Made by a program: the position numbers and the translations under genes. The notes under the pieces were generated by a model. That model saw nothing but the letters and a program-made list of their open reading frames with translations, was not told the DNA's origin and made no database searches. From Campylobacter mucosalis (GTDB lineage Bacteria > Campylobacterota > Campylobacteria > Campylobacterales > Campylobacteraceae), in NCBI RefSeq assembly GCF_013372205.1, contig NZ_CP053831.1, forward strand, positions 744,001-808,000: a DNA stretch of 64,000 bases, in the 5' to 3' direction. This document shows positions 15,997 through 25,725 of this stretch, piece after piece (within the stretch, counting starts at the first letter, position 1; every line of letters starts with the position of its first letter).

Positions 15997-18105
15997 TTAT
16001 AAAATTAACGTTGGTATTGTTATGTGACTAGAAGTAGAGCCAAGACCAGTTAATTGACCATATTTATTGCTCCCACAACCCCATAACTGACCATTATCTA
16101 GGAGGTAAAATATAGTTACATTATCATCCTCTTTATCTCCCATGCATACTATATCAACTATGTTTTTTGTATAAAGAAAGCTTACCTTTGTTGGAGTTTC
16201 TTTATCAACTACATCCATTACACCAAGAGCCCCTGATGTATTTACTCCCCAAGAGTATAAAGATAACTCGTTATTATTATCCTCATCTACAACTGCATAA
16301 CCGACATATTTATAAGACTGGCTAGGAGTAAGAATGTATACATTTTTAAAAACTGCATTAGGTTTATTTGGTATAGTTATCTCTTTTACTATTTTATGTT
16401 TTTCACTAGTATGGCGTACTGCATACCATATCCTATTAACCTCTATTTCAAACAACCTGCCTGATGTAGTTAATACAAAATAGTTACAAGCATCGCCTAT
16501 AATTTTTACAACAGGATCTGAGGCAAAATCATATACCTTCCCATAAGAAAAAAGCTCAGGAAAAAGTTGCATAGGAAGTTCTGAATTTTCAGTGCCATTA
16601 CCAATATACCCCCAAGTATATAAAGTTCCATCATCACAAAGAGCTAAGAAACCAGTGCTCTCGCGATTACGAGTCACACTAATATTTTTATAGTCTACAA
16701 TCTGCACCACTTTTTTATTTTCAGGTATTTTAACTTTTTCTAAAGATGATACACCTTCTAGACGCTTGTTTCCAGACCCTAGTGAATACCGCGTATAACC
16801 TGCTACGTATAGATTGCCTGTATTTGTGAGTATATATATCACAAGATTATATGTAATTTGATACAACCAAATAGTCTTTATACCTTCTGTTGATATAAAA
16901 GATGGGAAAGTGACTTGTTTTGGAGTTGTTGTTACGGATGTACCGGAGTCTGCAAGCTTTGAAAAAAGATAAGGCTTTTGAGGAATTTCTCCAAAAAACC
17001 AAAAGCTTCCATCGTTTTTAGCTGCAAAGCAATGGGCATCCTCTCCGTTATGGTATGTGCAAAAAACCGTAAAATTTTTAACATTACTTAAAATTTTAAC
17101 CCAATTAAATTGATTTGCTGGATTTCCTTGACCCAATGCATAATCCCTCCCTCTACCTCTACCATACAAATCCCCATTTTCATACAATATATAAGTGTTT
17201 ATTTCACTAGCCCACATATCTTTAATTTTAGATACGTTTTTTAAAGGATGGGATAGATTTATCCAAAATAGAGGTGTTAAGTAGTTTCCTACACCAAGTG
17301 TAAAAGGAACTTCACTGTCTTGAACCCCACAAAATAATAAATCATCATCTTCTGTATAAACTAAGTTATATTTTTTTGGGTTCATCATTGATGATGTGTT
17401 TAGAAGTTTTCTTGCCTGTATAGATTTATTGCGTGAATGAATTTTAAGGTTTATCATTGCTTCTATCTGCTCTTTTGTATAAGCTGTATTTTTGTCAGCC
17501 TTTAGTTCTAAAAGTTCATCTGTTTGTATTTTTGTATATACATCTATCTGTTTAGGAAGCGCTGTAATTAGATCATCTATCTGCTCTTTTGTATAAGTAG
17601 TTTCTACCTTAGCAAAAGCAGAACTATCAAGACCATCAAACAACTCTGTATCGTGAGCTGTTGCGTTGACGGAGAGTTTGTCATCTAGGGCAGTTTGGAT
17701 AAGTTGATTTAAACTATCTTTTAGCTCTTGTAAAAGTAGTTTAATTTTTTGTGAGCTATAAGCCTTTAAAAATGAGCTATCTTCATCATCTATAATCCCA
17801 TCGGTTTTTATTTTTACTAGTTCTAGCTTTAAAGCTTCTAGTTCTGTTATTAATGGAACTATTTGATCACATTTATTATTAAAGTTTTCATGCTTTTGAG
17901 CTATATCATCGTGCATGGTTTCTATTAGTGGTCTTATCTCTTTTATCGTAGTTTCTGCACTTTTTACATACGTATTTATCTGTCTTAATTCATCTAAATT
18001 TATTTCACTTATAACACTCTCTAGCTTATCAATTTGCGTTAATAAAAATTGCAATGCCTCTAATTTTTCTTGTGCCAATTTTAGTTCATATATACTAGTT
18101 GCCAT
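15997..18105 (-). CDS. Tail-fibre-like protein with RCC1-type beta-propeller
   Basis: This is a 702-residue protein. Residues 1-230 are helical/coiled-coil with two short repeats (TYTKEQIDDLI, AYTKEQIEAMI), typical of fibre stalks. The rest contains at least five RCC1-like blades, each with a 'LYxWG ... LG.G' core: LYGRGRGRDYALGQGN, LYVAGYTRYSLGSGN, LYTWGYIGNG, LYSWGVNTSGALGVMD and LWGCGSNKYGQLTGLG. A propeller at the fibre tip would be the receptor-binding part. It is the first gene after the small head-associated genes on the same strand. Confidence 0.75.
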   Translation of the reverse strand: MATSIYELKLAQEKLEALQFLLTQIDKLESVISEINLDELRQINTYVKSAETTIKEIRPLIETMHDDIAQKHENFNNKCDQIVPLITELEALKLELVKIKTDGIIDDEDSSFLKAYSSQKIKLLLQELKDSLNQLIQTALDDKLSVNATAHDTELFDGLDSSAFAKVETTYTKEQIDDLITALPKQIDVYTKIQTDELLELKADKNTAYTKEQIEAMINLKIHSRNKSIQARKLLNTSSMMNPKKYNLVYTEDDDLLFCGVQDSEVPFTLGVGNYLTPLFWINLSHPLKNVSKIKDMWASEINTYILYENGDLYGRGRGRDYALGQGNPANQFNWVKILSNVKNFTVFCTYHNGEDAHCFAAKNDGSFWFFGEIPQKPYLFSKLADSGTSVTTTPKQVTFPSFISTEGIKTIWLYQITYNLVIYILTNTGNLYVAGYTRYSLGSGNKRLEGVSSLEKVKIPENKKVVQIVDYKNISVTRNRESTGFLALCDDGTLYTWGYIGNGTENSELPMQLFPELFSYGKVYDFASDPVVKIIGDACNYFVLTTSGRLFEIEVNRIWYAVRHTSEKHKIVKEITIPNKPNAVFKNVYILTPSQSYKYVGYAVVDEDNNNELSLYSWGVNTSGALGVMDVVDKETPTKVSFLYTKNIVDIVCMGDKEDDNVTIFYLLDNGQLWGCGSNKYGQLTGLGSTSSHITIPTLIL

Positions 18106-18220
18106 TGTTAAAACCTGCCTTTTTTATACTCTCTTTAACTTGCTTAAGCCTTTGTGCGATTTGCTTAAAAAGCTTAAACAAATCAATACTTGCCAAATTC
18201 TTTACCTCTTTATCTAACAT
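18095..18220 (-). CDS. Small basic phage protein
   Basis: This 41-codon frame (starting MLDKEVKNLASIDLF) is mostly one amphipathic Lys-rich helix. It overlaps the end of the upstream 129-residue gene by 11 bp and the start of the fibre gene by 11 bp, which suggests a real, coupled gene. No clear Shine-Dalgarno is seen. Confidence 0.5.
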   Translation of the reverse strand: MLDKEVKNLASIDLFKLFKQIAQRLKQVKESIKKAGFNNGN

Positions 18221-18599
18221 CATCGATACTTAGCCCCTCATTGGCGTTATATTGCGCTATTATCTCTAAGCTTTGCTGTCTATTAAAAGGCTCTTTATTT
18301 AGCAAATAAAGCACCTCATAAATTACAGCATAACTTAGCTCCTCATCAATCTGCAAATGCTCAGTATCACTTTTAAAATCAGGTTTTTTTGGTATACGTA
18401 TAAAAGTTTCATTGGCTAAATTCCTAAATACCTGCATTTTTGGCAACCGATAACGCTCCATTAGCTCACTAGGAGTGCATTTTGTAGCTACATAGAGCAT
18501 AGCTTCTAAAAACAATTCGCTTAAAATTTCATCATCAGGGATTTTAATCCCTGACTTTCCTTTAAAGAGTAAAATTTCTTTTGCTCTTTTGCTTAGCAT
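18210..18599 (-). CDS. Phage head-associated protein, function unknown
   Basis: This 129-residue, mostly helical protein begins 1 bp after the capsid gene. Its position and size fit a head-tail connector or adaptor, and the acidic helices (PDDEILSELFLEAMLYVATK) are compatible with that, but no family is recognised. Confidence 0.55.
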   Translation of the reverse strand: MLSKRAKEILLFKGKSGIKIPDDEILSELFLEAMLYVATKCTPSELMERYRLPKMQVFRNLANETFIRIPKKPDFKSDTEHLQIDEELSYAVIYEVLYLLNKEPFNRQQSLEIIAQYNANEGLSIDDVR

Positions 18600-18600
18600 T

Positions 18601-19584
18601 TTACGCCTTTAACCCAACGCCTATTGCAAATGCGTCAGGTATCCTTACCTCAAGAGCACTTTCGGTGTAGTAGCGCTTTTGCTTAGCTGTTTTGCTGGTT
18701 GATACGTCCTCAATGGTCGTAGGGATTAAAAGTCCATTTTTAGCGTATGAAAAATCCCCAGCAATTAGCACGTCTTCAAGTCCAAATTTAGCACTTAATA
18801 GGCGGTGCATTCTGAAATTTACCTTGCCAAAATCTGTTTCAAGCGAAACCACACGAGTGTTTATTGACTTATCATTGCCAAATTGACGAGTTGCGATTTT
18901 GTTTATCGCTTTTTTAAGGTTTGCTCCAATAAATACATCTTTTGGCGTTGCTCCACTATCCCAAATTTGCTGTAAAATTTGACTTAATATATCCTCTGTT
19001 AAAACACCTGCTGTGCCTTGCCAGTCCCCACTGCTATCAAATGCCAAAACATTACCACGTTTGCCACTTGAAAAAGCCGATGCACCCTTTGCTACATAGT
19101 AAAATAGCCCTGCCATTTCAGAAGCAGTTGTATCTGTTCTAGCGGTTGGAGCCTTAAAAACTGAAGTTTTTACGTTACTATCTCTACCAAGTCCTAAAAG
19201 AGCATATTCGATGTCGGCTTTATGCTCTTTTGCCTTTTTGCTAACTTCGTGAGCTAGTTCGTTCCCACCATAGGTTTTAACTGCCTGCATAGTCTTTGAA
19301 ACCATAATGTTAGAGGTAAAAATTTGAGTGTTGTTAAACAGCTCAACTTTTGAGCTTTTATCATCTCCTACAAAATCTGAAATTTCTAGCTGTGCGTTTT
19401 TCTTTGGCTCGGCTAGTGTGTCGGTTATCCAGCTATGTTTTGTGCTAGATACCTTTGATTTACCCATAAGTGAAAGTATAGGCGTTTCATCTGAACCTAT
19501 AAGCAGGATTTTGTCATAGACTGACGGAGCCAGTCCAACTCTTTGTGTTGCTGGAGATTGATACCCAGTTGAAGTTATTGCCAT
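18601..19584 (-). CDS. Major capsid protein, SU10/DUF5309 type
   Basis: This 327-residue protein has the pattern of the DUF5309 / SU10 major capsid family (HK97 fold): opening AITSTGYQSPATQR, a KHSWITDTLAEP segment in the E-loop region, EVSKKAKEHKADIEYALL in the spine helix, and a C-terminal RYYTESALEVRIPDAF that recalls the family ending. The ribosome site (AAAGGAT) is good. A terminator-like hairpin lies upstream, between it and the 1019-residue gene, so it may have its own promoter. No prohead protease or scaffold is recognised upstream. Confidence 0.85.
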   Translation of the reverse strand: MAITSTGYQSPATQRVGLAPSVYDKILLIGSDETPILSLMGKSKVSSTKHSWITDTLAEPKKNAQLEISDFVGDDKSSKVELFNNTQIFTSNIMVSKTMQAVKTYGGNELAHEVSKKAKEHKADIEYALLGLGRDSNVKTSVFKAPTARTDTTASEMAGLFYYVAKGASAFSSGKRGNVLAFDSSGDWQGTAGVLTEDILSQILQQIWDSGATPKDVFIGANLKKAINKIATRQFGNDKSINTRVVSLETDFGKVNFRMHRLLSAKFGLEDVLIAGDFSYAKNGLLIPTTIEDVSTSKTAKQKRYYTESALEVRIPDAFAIGVGLKA

Positions 19585-19640
19585 TTTCTATCCTTTATGA
19601 TGAATTTGGCTTAGTTTATAAGTTTGGGGTATGCAAAAAC

Positions 19641-19665
19641 TACCCATTTTTTGCAGTGATGGGTA
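19641..19665. terminator. Hairpin between the ejection-protein and capsid genes
   Basis: TACCCAT and ATGGGTA pair across an 11-base loop, and T-runs follow on both strands. It would end leftward transcripts from the 1019-residue gene or modulate readthrough into the capsid gene. Confidence 0.55.
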
Positions 19666-19680
19666 ATTTTTGATTTATTT

Positions 19681-22600
19681 TTAGGTTATATTGTTTTCAA
19701 TCTCTCTAAGCTCTTTATCTTTGCCACGTCTAAGCATATCGCCAAGCATTGCAGGGTCTGTTTGTGCTACTTTTGGGTATTTGTTTGCATAGCCCATTAT
19801 ACGGTTATAAAAGCTAGGATTTGATTTTTTAAGCCCTAAACTCGCCAGTTTAGTTCCCAAAGCCCCGCCGAAAAATCCCCTTACGAACTCATCAAAATCT
19901 AGTTTTACATCGCCATTCTCATCACGCTCTACACCATTTAAGCCACCACCTAACAAACCGCCGCCGATAATGGGGTGTGAAAATGGGGTAAAATCATCAC
20001 TATTTTCTAAAGAAACTTCGCTTTTTGCTTCGTTTTTTGGTATAATGCCATCAGTGGGCTTAGCTAAATGAGATTTATTCTCCAACTTTAACGCCCCTGT
20101 CGGCATTGTATCGGCGTGTGGGAGTAGGGCGTCCCCACTAGCTAAGCTCTTTTTTATCTCATCTTTATTCATCCGCCTTGCATTTGCGTGGATTATCTTA
20201 TTATCATCTTTATTTATAACAATATCTTTTACTTTTTTGCCGTCGTTTTTTGCGATAAAAACACTATTTGGCGTTTTTGCTTCTGTTACCCTGTTTGGAT
20301 TGTCTAGCACGTAGTCAATAAGCTCTTTAACCGCCCTTTGATTTTTAAACATTTCAGGGTGCTTTGATTTTAGCCACGCAAGAGAGGCGTTTATCGCTTC
20401 ATCTATGCCTGTTTTTTCTTTCAAAACTTTATCTAACTCAAATTTTACATTGTCTAAATATGTTAATTTACCCTCCTTTGCCATTGCAAAGTTTTCGCCC
20501 AAAATGGTGTTTTGCTTTTGCAGTGCATTAAGCTCATCAATACTTGGATTTTTATTTACATTTATGGCGTTTGTCGCTTCTTTTGCTTCTTGTTTTGGCG
20601 TTAAATCATCACGTGCGGTTAAAAATTTAGTTAGCTCCGCCCTTATGCTATTTGGTATATTTTTATCAGTTGCGATTTTTGTTAGGTTATTTATAAAGCC
20701 GTTATAGTTTTTTGACTTTAAAATCGCCTGTTCTACGTGGTGGATTAATGACGGCTGTCTGCCGATTATCGGTGCTAGTCTTAGGGCTGTTTTTATGGTG
20801 CGGTTTGCCATCATAGTATAAATTCTAGTGGTGGGGTCTGTGCTAAACCCTTGTTGGATTTTTTCGCCCTTTTTATAAATGCCTATTGCGTCTGCTAGTT
20901 TTATATCCTGCCCTATTAATGGGTCTAATTTATTAAGTAAATTTACAAAATTCTTTGCGTCGCCACTTCTAAAATTGTGATTGCTTACCGCTTTTATAAC
21001 GCTTTTTATATCTAGCACCTTGCCATTTGTGCCTACATTGTATGTGTGCTTATTTAAGGCTTTTTCTAATAAGCCAAGCTCCACTTTTGAAATATCTTTA
21101 TCGCTATGCTTTGATAAAAAGCTATCTACGCTATTATTTGAAGCTTTTTCATCTATTACCTTACTTATCGCATTAATAACGCTATCCTCGCCCTTATCTA
21201 TATCTTGTGCGGTTTTAAACCACGTGCTGTCCGTGATATTTTTCATATCTTTATACTCAGATACCATTGTTTTATAAAGGCTTTTAGCTTCGTTTTGCAG
21301 TGGGGATTTTGTTAAAATATCGTCTAAAATATCGCTTTCAACGTAATCTTTAATGTTTCTTGCAATGCGTTTTACGCTGTTTTGCTGGGCGTCTGCTATT
21401 AGGTCGTTTAGCTCGGCTCTTAGTCCGTTTACTCCGCTTATATCTATCTCTTTACCATTTGCTAAATTCTCTAAGATATTTTTTAGTCTAGTATTAGCCA
21501 CCCCGCCCCATTCTCTTGCTTTTAGCTCGTTTATATCGTTTAAAAACTCTTTGCTAGTCGGTATATCGTAAATGGTCGTTTTTATATCGCCTATGCTATC
21601 CTCTAAGGCTTTTAATCCGTCGTTAAATTCTTGCTTTACCCTTGCTTCGTAATTTGTCGCCATATCTTTTACAGATATGTCATCAGCCCCTTTTAAGGCA
21701 TTAAACTCATCTAAAATTTTATTTGTATCAGCTGTAATTATCTCATTCATTCTATTTGCTGCCGTTGCGTTTGAGCTTAGTGCGTTACTTGCTATTTGAG
21801 CCACTCTTTCATTGCCTCTTGCGGCGGTTAAAAAGTCGCTTTGATTTTTTGTTATCTCATCATTTTTAAAAAATAGATTTTGTGCTGTATCTACGGCGTC
21901 TTTTGCTAAATTTACGCCCTTTTGCGTCCACTCTTTGCCTTTTTGCATTAGCTCATTCTGAGCGTTAAAATCATCTACCTTTTGCCCTGCTTTTTCTAGC
22001 TCCTCTTTTGCAACACTGGCTAAATATGAGCCGTCGTTAATATTTACTCTTACGCCCATTTCATCAGCTTGTTTTAAAAACTCATCTAATGCCTCTTTAC
22101 CACCCATTTGAGCTTGTAACTCTTTTAACGCTCCACCTACATTTTGTTCTCTTAATGTCTTTAAAATAGGCATATAATCAGCTGCTTTACTTATTGCTTC
22201 GGCTGAAATTTTACCGGTCGCTTTAAAGCTTTTAATAGCTGGGTTTAAAAGCTCAGCAAGTCCAGCCCCTAAGGCTTCGTTACTAGCTCCGCCAACACCT
22301 GCTTTTATAGCTTCGTTTATTTTAAACTCGCCGTCTGTGTTGGCTGTGTTTCTTGTATAATCCGCTACCGCGCCAGCTCCACTACCAACTGCTCCATACG
22401 TTAAAGCTCTTGCTGTTGCTGGTGCTAATAAACTTCTTACCGCTCCCCCTGCTACCGGGCTTTTTGTCGCAAGTGCAACCGCCGTGCCACCAAGCGAGCC
22501 TACTAACTCGTTAGCATTAGCCCCCAAAAGGTCTAAAAAATCAGGCGTAATATCCTTTATCTCGCCATTTTTTAGCTTAACGCCGTATTTTATCTCGCCG

Positions 22601-22740
22601 TTATGAGTTGCCATAAACGGCTCATAGCCTAGCTCTTGCGCCGTTTTTATAAAAATATCTTTTGTTCTACTAGCGTCCGCTTTTCTTTCATCATCGCTTT
22701 TAAAAAGTCCGCCTAGTGCAAAAGTGCCATAAAAACACAT
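19681..22740 (-). CDS. Large phage protein (probable DNA-ejection / polyvalent protein)
   Basis: This is a 1019-residue protein. Residues about 75-170 are Gly/Ala-rich and hydrophobic (LVGSLGGTAVALATK, AVGSGAGAVADY), as in injected virion proteins. About 180-700 is long helical sequence. About 800-880 (VKELIDYVLDNPNR ... SVFIAKNDG ... IHANARRMNKDEIKK) resembles the BECR-fold RNase-like domains (PBECR group) found in phage polyvalent proteins. The start ATG has no visible ribosome site, with an in-frame TAA two codons upstream, so the 5' end of a longer gene may be missing. Confidence 0.6.
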   Translation of the reverse strand: MCFYGTFALGGLFKSDDERKADASRTKDIFIKTAQELGYEPFMATHNGEIKYGVKLKNGEIKDITPDFLDLLGANANELVGSLGGTAVALATKSPVAGGAVRSLLAPATARALTYGAVGSGAGAVADYTRNTANTDGEFKINEAIKAGVGGASNEALGAGLAELLNPAIKSFKATGKISAEAISKAADYMPILKTLREQNVGGALKELQAQMGGKEALDEFLKQADEMGVRVNINDGSYLASVAKEELEKAGQKVDDFNAQNELMQKGKEWTQKGVNLAKDAVDTAQNLFFKNDEITKNQSDFLTAARGNERVAQIASNALSSNATAANRMNEIITADTNKILDEFNALKGADDISVKDMATNYEARVKQEFNDGLKALEDSIGDIKTTIYDIPTSKEFLNDINELKAREWGGVANTRLKNILENLANGKEIDISGVNGLRAELNDLIADAQQNSVKRIARNIKDYVESDILDDILTKSPLQNEAKSLYKTMVSEYKDMKNITDSTWFKTAQDIDKGEDSVINAISKVIDEKASNNSVDSFLSKHSDKDISKVELGLLEKALNKHTYNVGTNGKVLDIKSVIKAVSNHNFRSGDAKNFVNLLNKLDPLIGQDIKLADAIGIYKKGEKIQQGFSTDPTTRIYTMMANRTIKTALRLAPIIGRQPSLIHHVEQAILKSKNYNGFINNLTKIATDKNIPNSIRAELTKFLTARDDLTPKQEAKEATNAINVNKNPSIDELNALQKQNTILGENFAMAKEGKLTYLDNVKFELDKVLKEKTGIDEAINASLAWLKSKHPEMFKNQRAVKELIDYVLDNPNRVTEAKTPNSVFIAKNDGKKVKDIVINKDDNKIIHANARRMNKDEIKKSLASGDALLPHADTMPTGALKLENKSHLAKPTDGIIPKNEAKSEVSLENSDDFTPFSHPIIGGGLLGGGLNGVERDENGDVKLDFDEFVRGFFGGALGTKLASLGLKKSNPSFYNRIMGYANKYPKVAQTDPAMLGDMLRRGKDKELREIENNIT

Positions 22741-22811
22741 TTTTTAATGGCAAACTAAGAAAAATTAAAAATGATTAAATCCTTATATAAATTTGCTGAG
22801 AACGTTAGCAA

Positions 22812-22994
22812 ATGATGATATTAACAATGAATTTATCGCCAATAGTAAAAGAGACACCAAATAATCTATTTAATAAAATTTATGCACCAACGATAAAAGA
22901 TATAAGCGACGCAAGTCCTGAGCAATTTATAAAATCAAAAAAGCAAATAACAAAAGCAGCCCAAAAAAGAAAGTTAAAAATGTATAAAAATTAA
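22812..22994 (+). CDS. Doubtful small basic ORF
   Basis: This 60-residue frame is Lys-rich at its end (AAQKRKLKMYK). It has no clear ribosome site and several alternative ATGs. It lies alone on the plus strand between the leftward structural operon and parA. The stretch 22,741-23,195 otherwise holds nothing I can name. Confidence 0.25.
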   Translation: MMILTMNLSPIVKETPNNLFNKIYAPTIKDISDASPEQFIKSKKQITKAAQKRKLKMYKN

Positions 22995-23195
22995 GTTAAA
23001 AAGAATAATAATTTAACGCAAAAGCTTATTGAAGTTGGTTTTATATAATTAATAAAAAAATAGGACTGCAATCAAAATTCTAAAATAATAATTATGGCAT
23101 TAAGAGCATTAAAATATAAAATTTATATTCTTTTTTACTGTCTTATGCTAAAATTCATTCAATCATAGATATTTTTTAAAACGCATGGAGATATT

Positions 23196-24269
23196 ATGTC
23201 AAAATCAATTTGTTTTTTTAATCATAAAGGCGGAGTAAGCAAAACCACAACAACCTTTAATATTGGCTGGCAACTAGCAAATATGGGAAATAAGGTTATG
23301 ATGGTCGATTTGGATTCGCAATGTAATCTTACAGGAGTTGTTTTAGGATACAATGTTTGCAAAGAAGATGGAGATTTAGAAAATTTTTACCAAAACAAAA
23401 ATAATCTTACCATGGAAGATATTGTGTCGGCCCTGATAAGCGGGGATTCTGCTGAAGCGTTTGTAAATTCCAACAAAGGAGTTTTGACTTCAACAGGAAA
23501 TGAAGATTTATTTTTATTGCCGGGACACCTAGATGTGTCAGACTTAGATTCACAGATTAGCGTAGCTTTAAAAATAGCACAGGGTGTTCCTGCAACTAAA
23601 AAAATACCGGCTGGATTGCCTAAAATCATTACTCTTTTGGCTAATAAATATGGGATAGATTACATTTTATACGACCTGAGCCCAAACGTAGGTGGCTTAA
23701 ATGAGGTAATTTTAATGTCTAGCGATTATTTTATTGTGCCAACATCTCCAGACTTCTTTTGCTGGCAAGCCGTGGGATCACTAGCAAAAAATATAAAAAA
23801 ATGGCACGAAGAAATTGAATATTTTAAAAAAATGAACGGATTTTCTGAGGATAGAAGCTACGCGATAAAAAATTGCCCTAAATTCTTAGGAACCATACAA
23901 CAAAGATATAGACCAAGAAATGGCAGTCCAGCAAAATCTTTTGAAAATTGGATATGTAAAATTAGAGAAGAGATTAGCGATAATTTGGTCCCGGTATTAA
24001 GACAAAAAAATTGTATAGCAGACGAGACTAAAATAAAACAGGTTTTGTCTCAATATGAGCTAGAGCCATATGATTTGGCACATATTGCGGACTTTAATTC
24101 ATTAATTGCAATCAGCCAAGAATTTCAAGTGCCGGTCTATGCTCTTACTAGGGAACAAATAGCAAGCACAAATCAATTTGGGCACGCTTTAAACACAATG
24201 GAAGCGAACAAAGAGTCATTTAATGCAGAATTTAAAGCATTGGCACAAAGAGTGATTGACTTAACTTGA
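23196..24269 (+). CDS. Solitary ParA-family ATPase
   Basis: This 357-residue ParA/MinD-type ATPase has a deviant Walker A (KGGVSKTT, residues 11-18), the switch Asp in MMVDLDSQ and LYDLSPNVGG for the second motif. No parB or centromere-like repeats follow. Compared with plasmid ParA proteins it has a longer C-terminal half (about 200-357). It sits in an AT-rich cargo segment with a decayed toxin-antitoxin pair, between the structural and regulatory modules. It could be a plasmid-like maintenance remnant or a defence-type ATPase. Confidence 0.85.
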   Translation: MSKSICFFNHKGGVSKTTTTFNIGWQLANMGNKVMMVDLDSQCNLTGVVLGYNVCKEDGDLENFYQNKNNLTMEDIVSALISGDSAEAFVNSNKGVLTSTGNEDLFLLPGHLDVSDLDSQISVALKIAQGVPATKKIPAGLPKIITLLANKYGIDYILYDLSPNVGGLNEVILMSSDYFIVPTSPDFFCWQAVGSLAKNIKKWHEEIEYFKKMNGFSEDRSYAIKNCPKFLGTIQQRYRPRNGSPAKSFENWICKIREEISDNLVPVLRQKNCIADETKIKQVLSQYELEPYDLAHIADFNSLIAISQEFQVPVYALTREQIASTNQFGHALNTMEANKESFNAEFKALAQRVIDLT

Positions 24270-24329
24270 AAAATAATTCAAGAATACACTATTAAAGATA
24301 ATATTTATAATGTTGCTATTGTGTTGATT

Positions 24330-24646
24330 TCTATGAAAAGTCTTAAAAATAACCAAATTTAACAAGCGTCTTTTCCTATCACTAGTCATTAAAGCATATA
24401 TTGTAAGCCTACCATCAAGCTTATGATATATTGCTCTAAAACTTCTAAGCTTTAGACGACTAAAGCCATCAATCAAACCTTTTAGCTTTTTATCTTTTGC
24501 GTTTTTAAAAGTTCTTACTCATAAACGTAGTTATAATGCAAGATGAGATTTTTAAACCCAGAGATTATAAAATGAGCCACCGATTTTTTTAAATCTTTAA
24601 GCTTTTTTAGTGCTTTTTCGCTAAATTCAAATTGCCTTTTATTCAT
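24330..24646 (-). pseudogene. Decayed RelE/ParE-type toxin gene
   Basis: On the minus strand, a start (MNKRQFEFSEKALKKLKDLK) matches RelE N-termini but stops after about 43 codons. In another frame the family's C-terminal part follows (LRSFRAIYHKLDGRLTIYAL, then MTSDRK). At least one frameshift therefore separates the halves. The 3' limit is approximate. Confidence 0.7.
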
Positions 24647-24833
24647 TTATTATTGATTCTACTTCATCTAGCGTGCATGTTTTGCTTTTTCTTTGGTTTT
24701 TTGCTCCATTATTTCTGAATCCATAATGTCAAAGCAATAATTAAGTGCTTGTCTGATTATTGCACTTTTACTCTCCGAGCTCCTTTGCGATATTGGCAAA
24801 CTCCACATTTAGCCAACTTGGCAAAGATACCAT
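24639..24833 (-). pseudogene. Decayed ribbon-helix-helix antitoxin gene
   Basis: From ATG at 24833 the frame reads MVSLPSWLNVEFANIAKELG and stops, but in the next frame it continues ESKSAIIRQALNYCFDIM, a typical RelB/CopG ribbon-helix-helix. A one-base loss near 24,775 explains the break, and a second shift occurs near the end (DEVESIINE). It directly overlaps the start of the toxin remnant by 8 bp, so this was a type II toxin-antitoxin operon. Confidence 0.7.
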
Positions 24834-25709
24834 TTATCACACATATTAACTCCTTATTTTTTTTATTTACTATATAATTTTGTCAATATTTATTTTTGCC
24901 ACAATAATATCGCTTTTGTTTTACAAATATGTTTTTTCAAAATAATATTTACACTTTTTATTTAAATATCTTTTTGATAAAGCAGCAGTATTGTTTCATC
25001 CAAACAAAAAATAGACTAAATAGTTTAAATCACATCAAGAATTTGGTCGAGTTAGCATTGTAAAAATTTTGCAAAATTACATTTTAATCAGAAGCAGACT
25101 ATGAAAGCGGGATTGCTATAGTCTTATCAGTCCTAATAAAACCACATTTGAAATTTGATAATCCACGCATTTACTTATACACGGACTCTTTTTTTCGCAA
25201 ATAAACCATTAAAACACAGCTCTTTAAAAACAAATCCTAAAAATGAAATTCACACAAATAATAACTTACTTATTAGGCAAAAGATAATTTCACCCATTAT
25301 TTTTTAAATAAAATTCACAGATTTTATAAAATCTCTAAAACAAAAAGCTAATATTATGACTAAAACATTTTTTTAAGCATTTTATAGCTAAAACCACACC
25401 ATTCAACTTATTGACTACAACTACTAACCAAGCCTCTAAATTATGCAAACAAATGCTTGCATTGACGAATTTAATATTTACTACTCCATTTTATCACTTA
25501 ACAGCTAACACCTAAAATATCTAAATTTACGCTCACTTTGCAAGAATTTTTACGTGATGACGACAAGCTGAATGAATGTTTTTATTCTATCTTACACACT
25601 CAGGATAAATTCACGTGCTAACCCACAATGACTTTTTATTGCTACCAACGTGGAAATTTTATGAAGTAAATTAAAAGCTTAGTTTTTATAAAATTTATGG
25701 ATTTTATAA
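24834..25709. other. AT-rich region without recognisable genes
   Basis: About 0.9 kb with no frame of useful length and no clear repeats. It is probably eroded cargo DNA. Short inverted elements such as AGATTTTATAAAATCT (25,319-25,334) occur but have no evident role. Confidence 0.5.
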
Positions 25710-25725
25710 AAAAAGAGGGGGCTAA

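Noticed and set aside
24834-25709. Possible further decayed genes
   Set aside because: Reading both strands gave only short fragments that match no family I can name.
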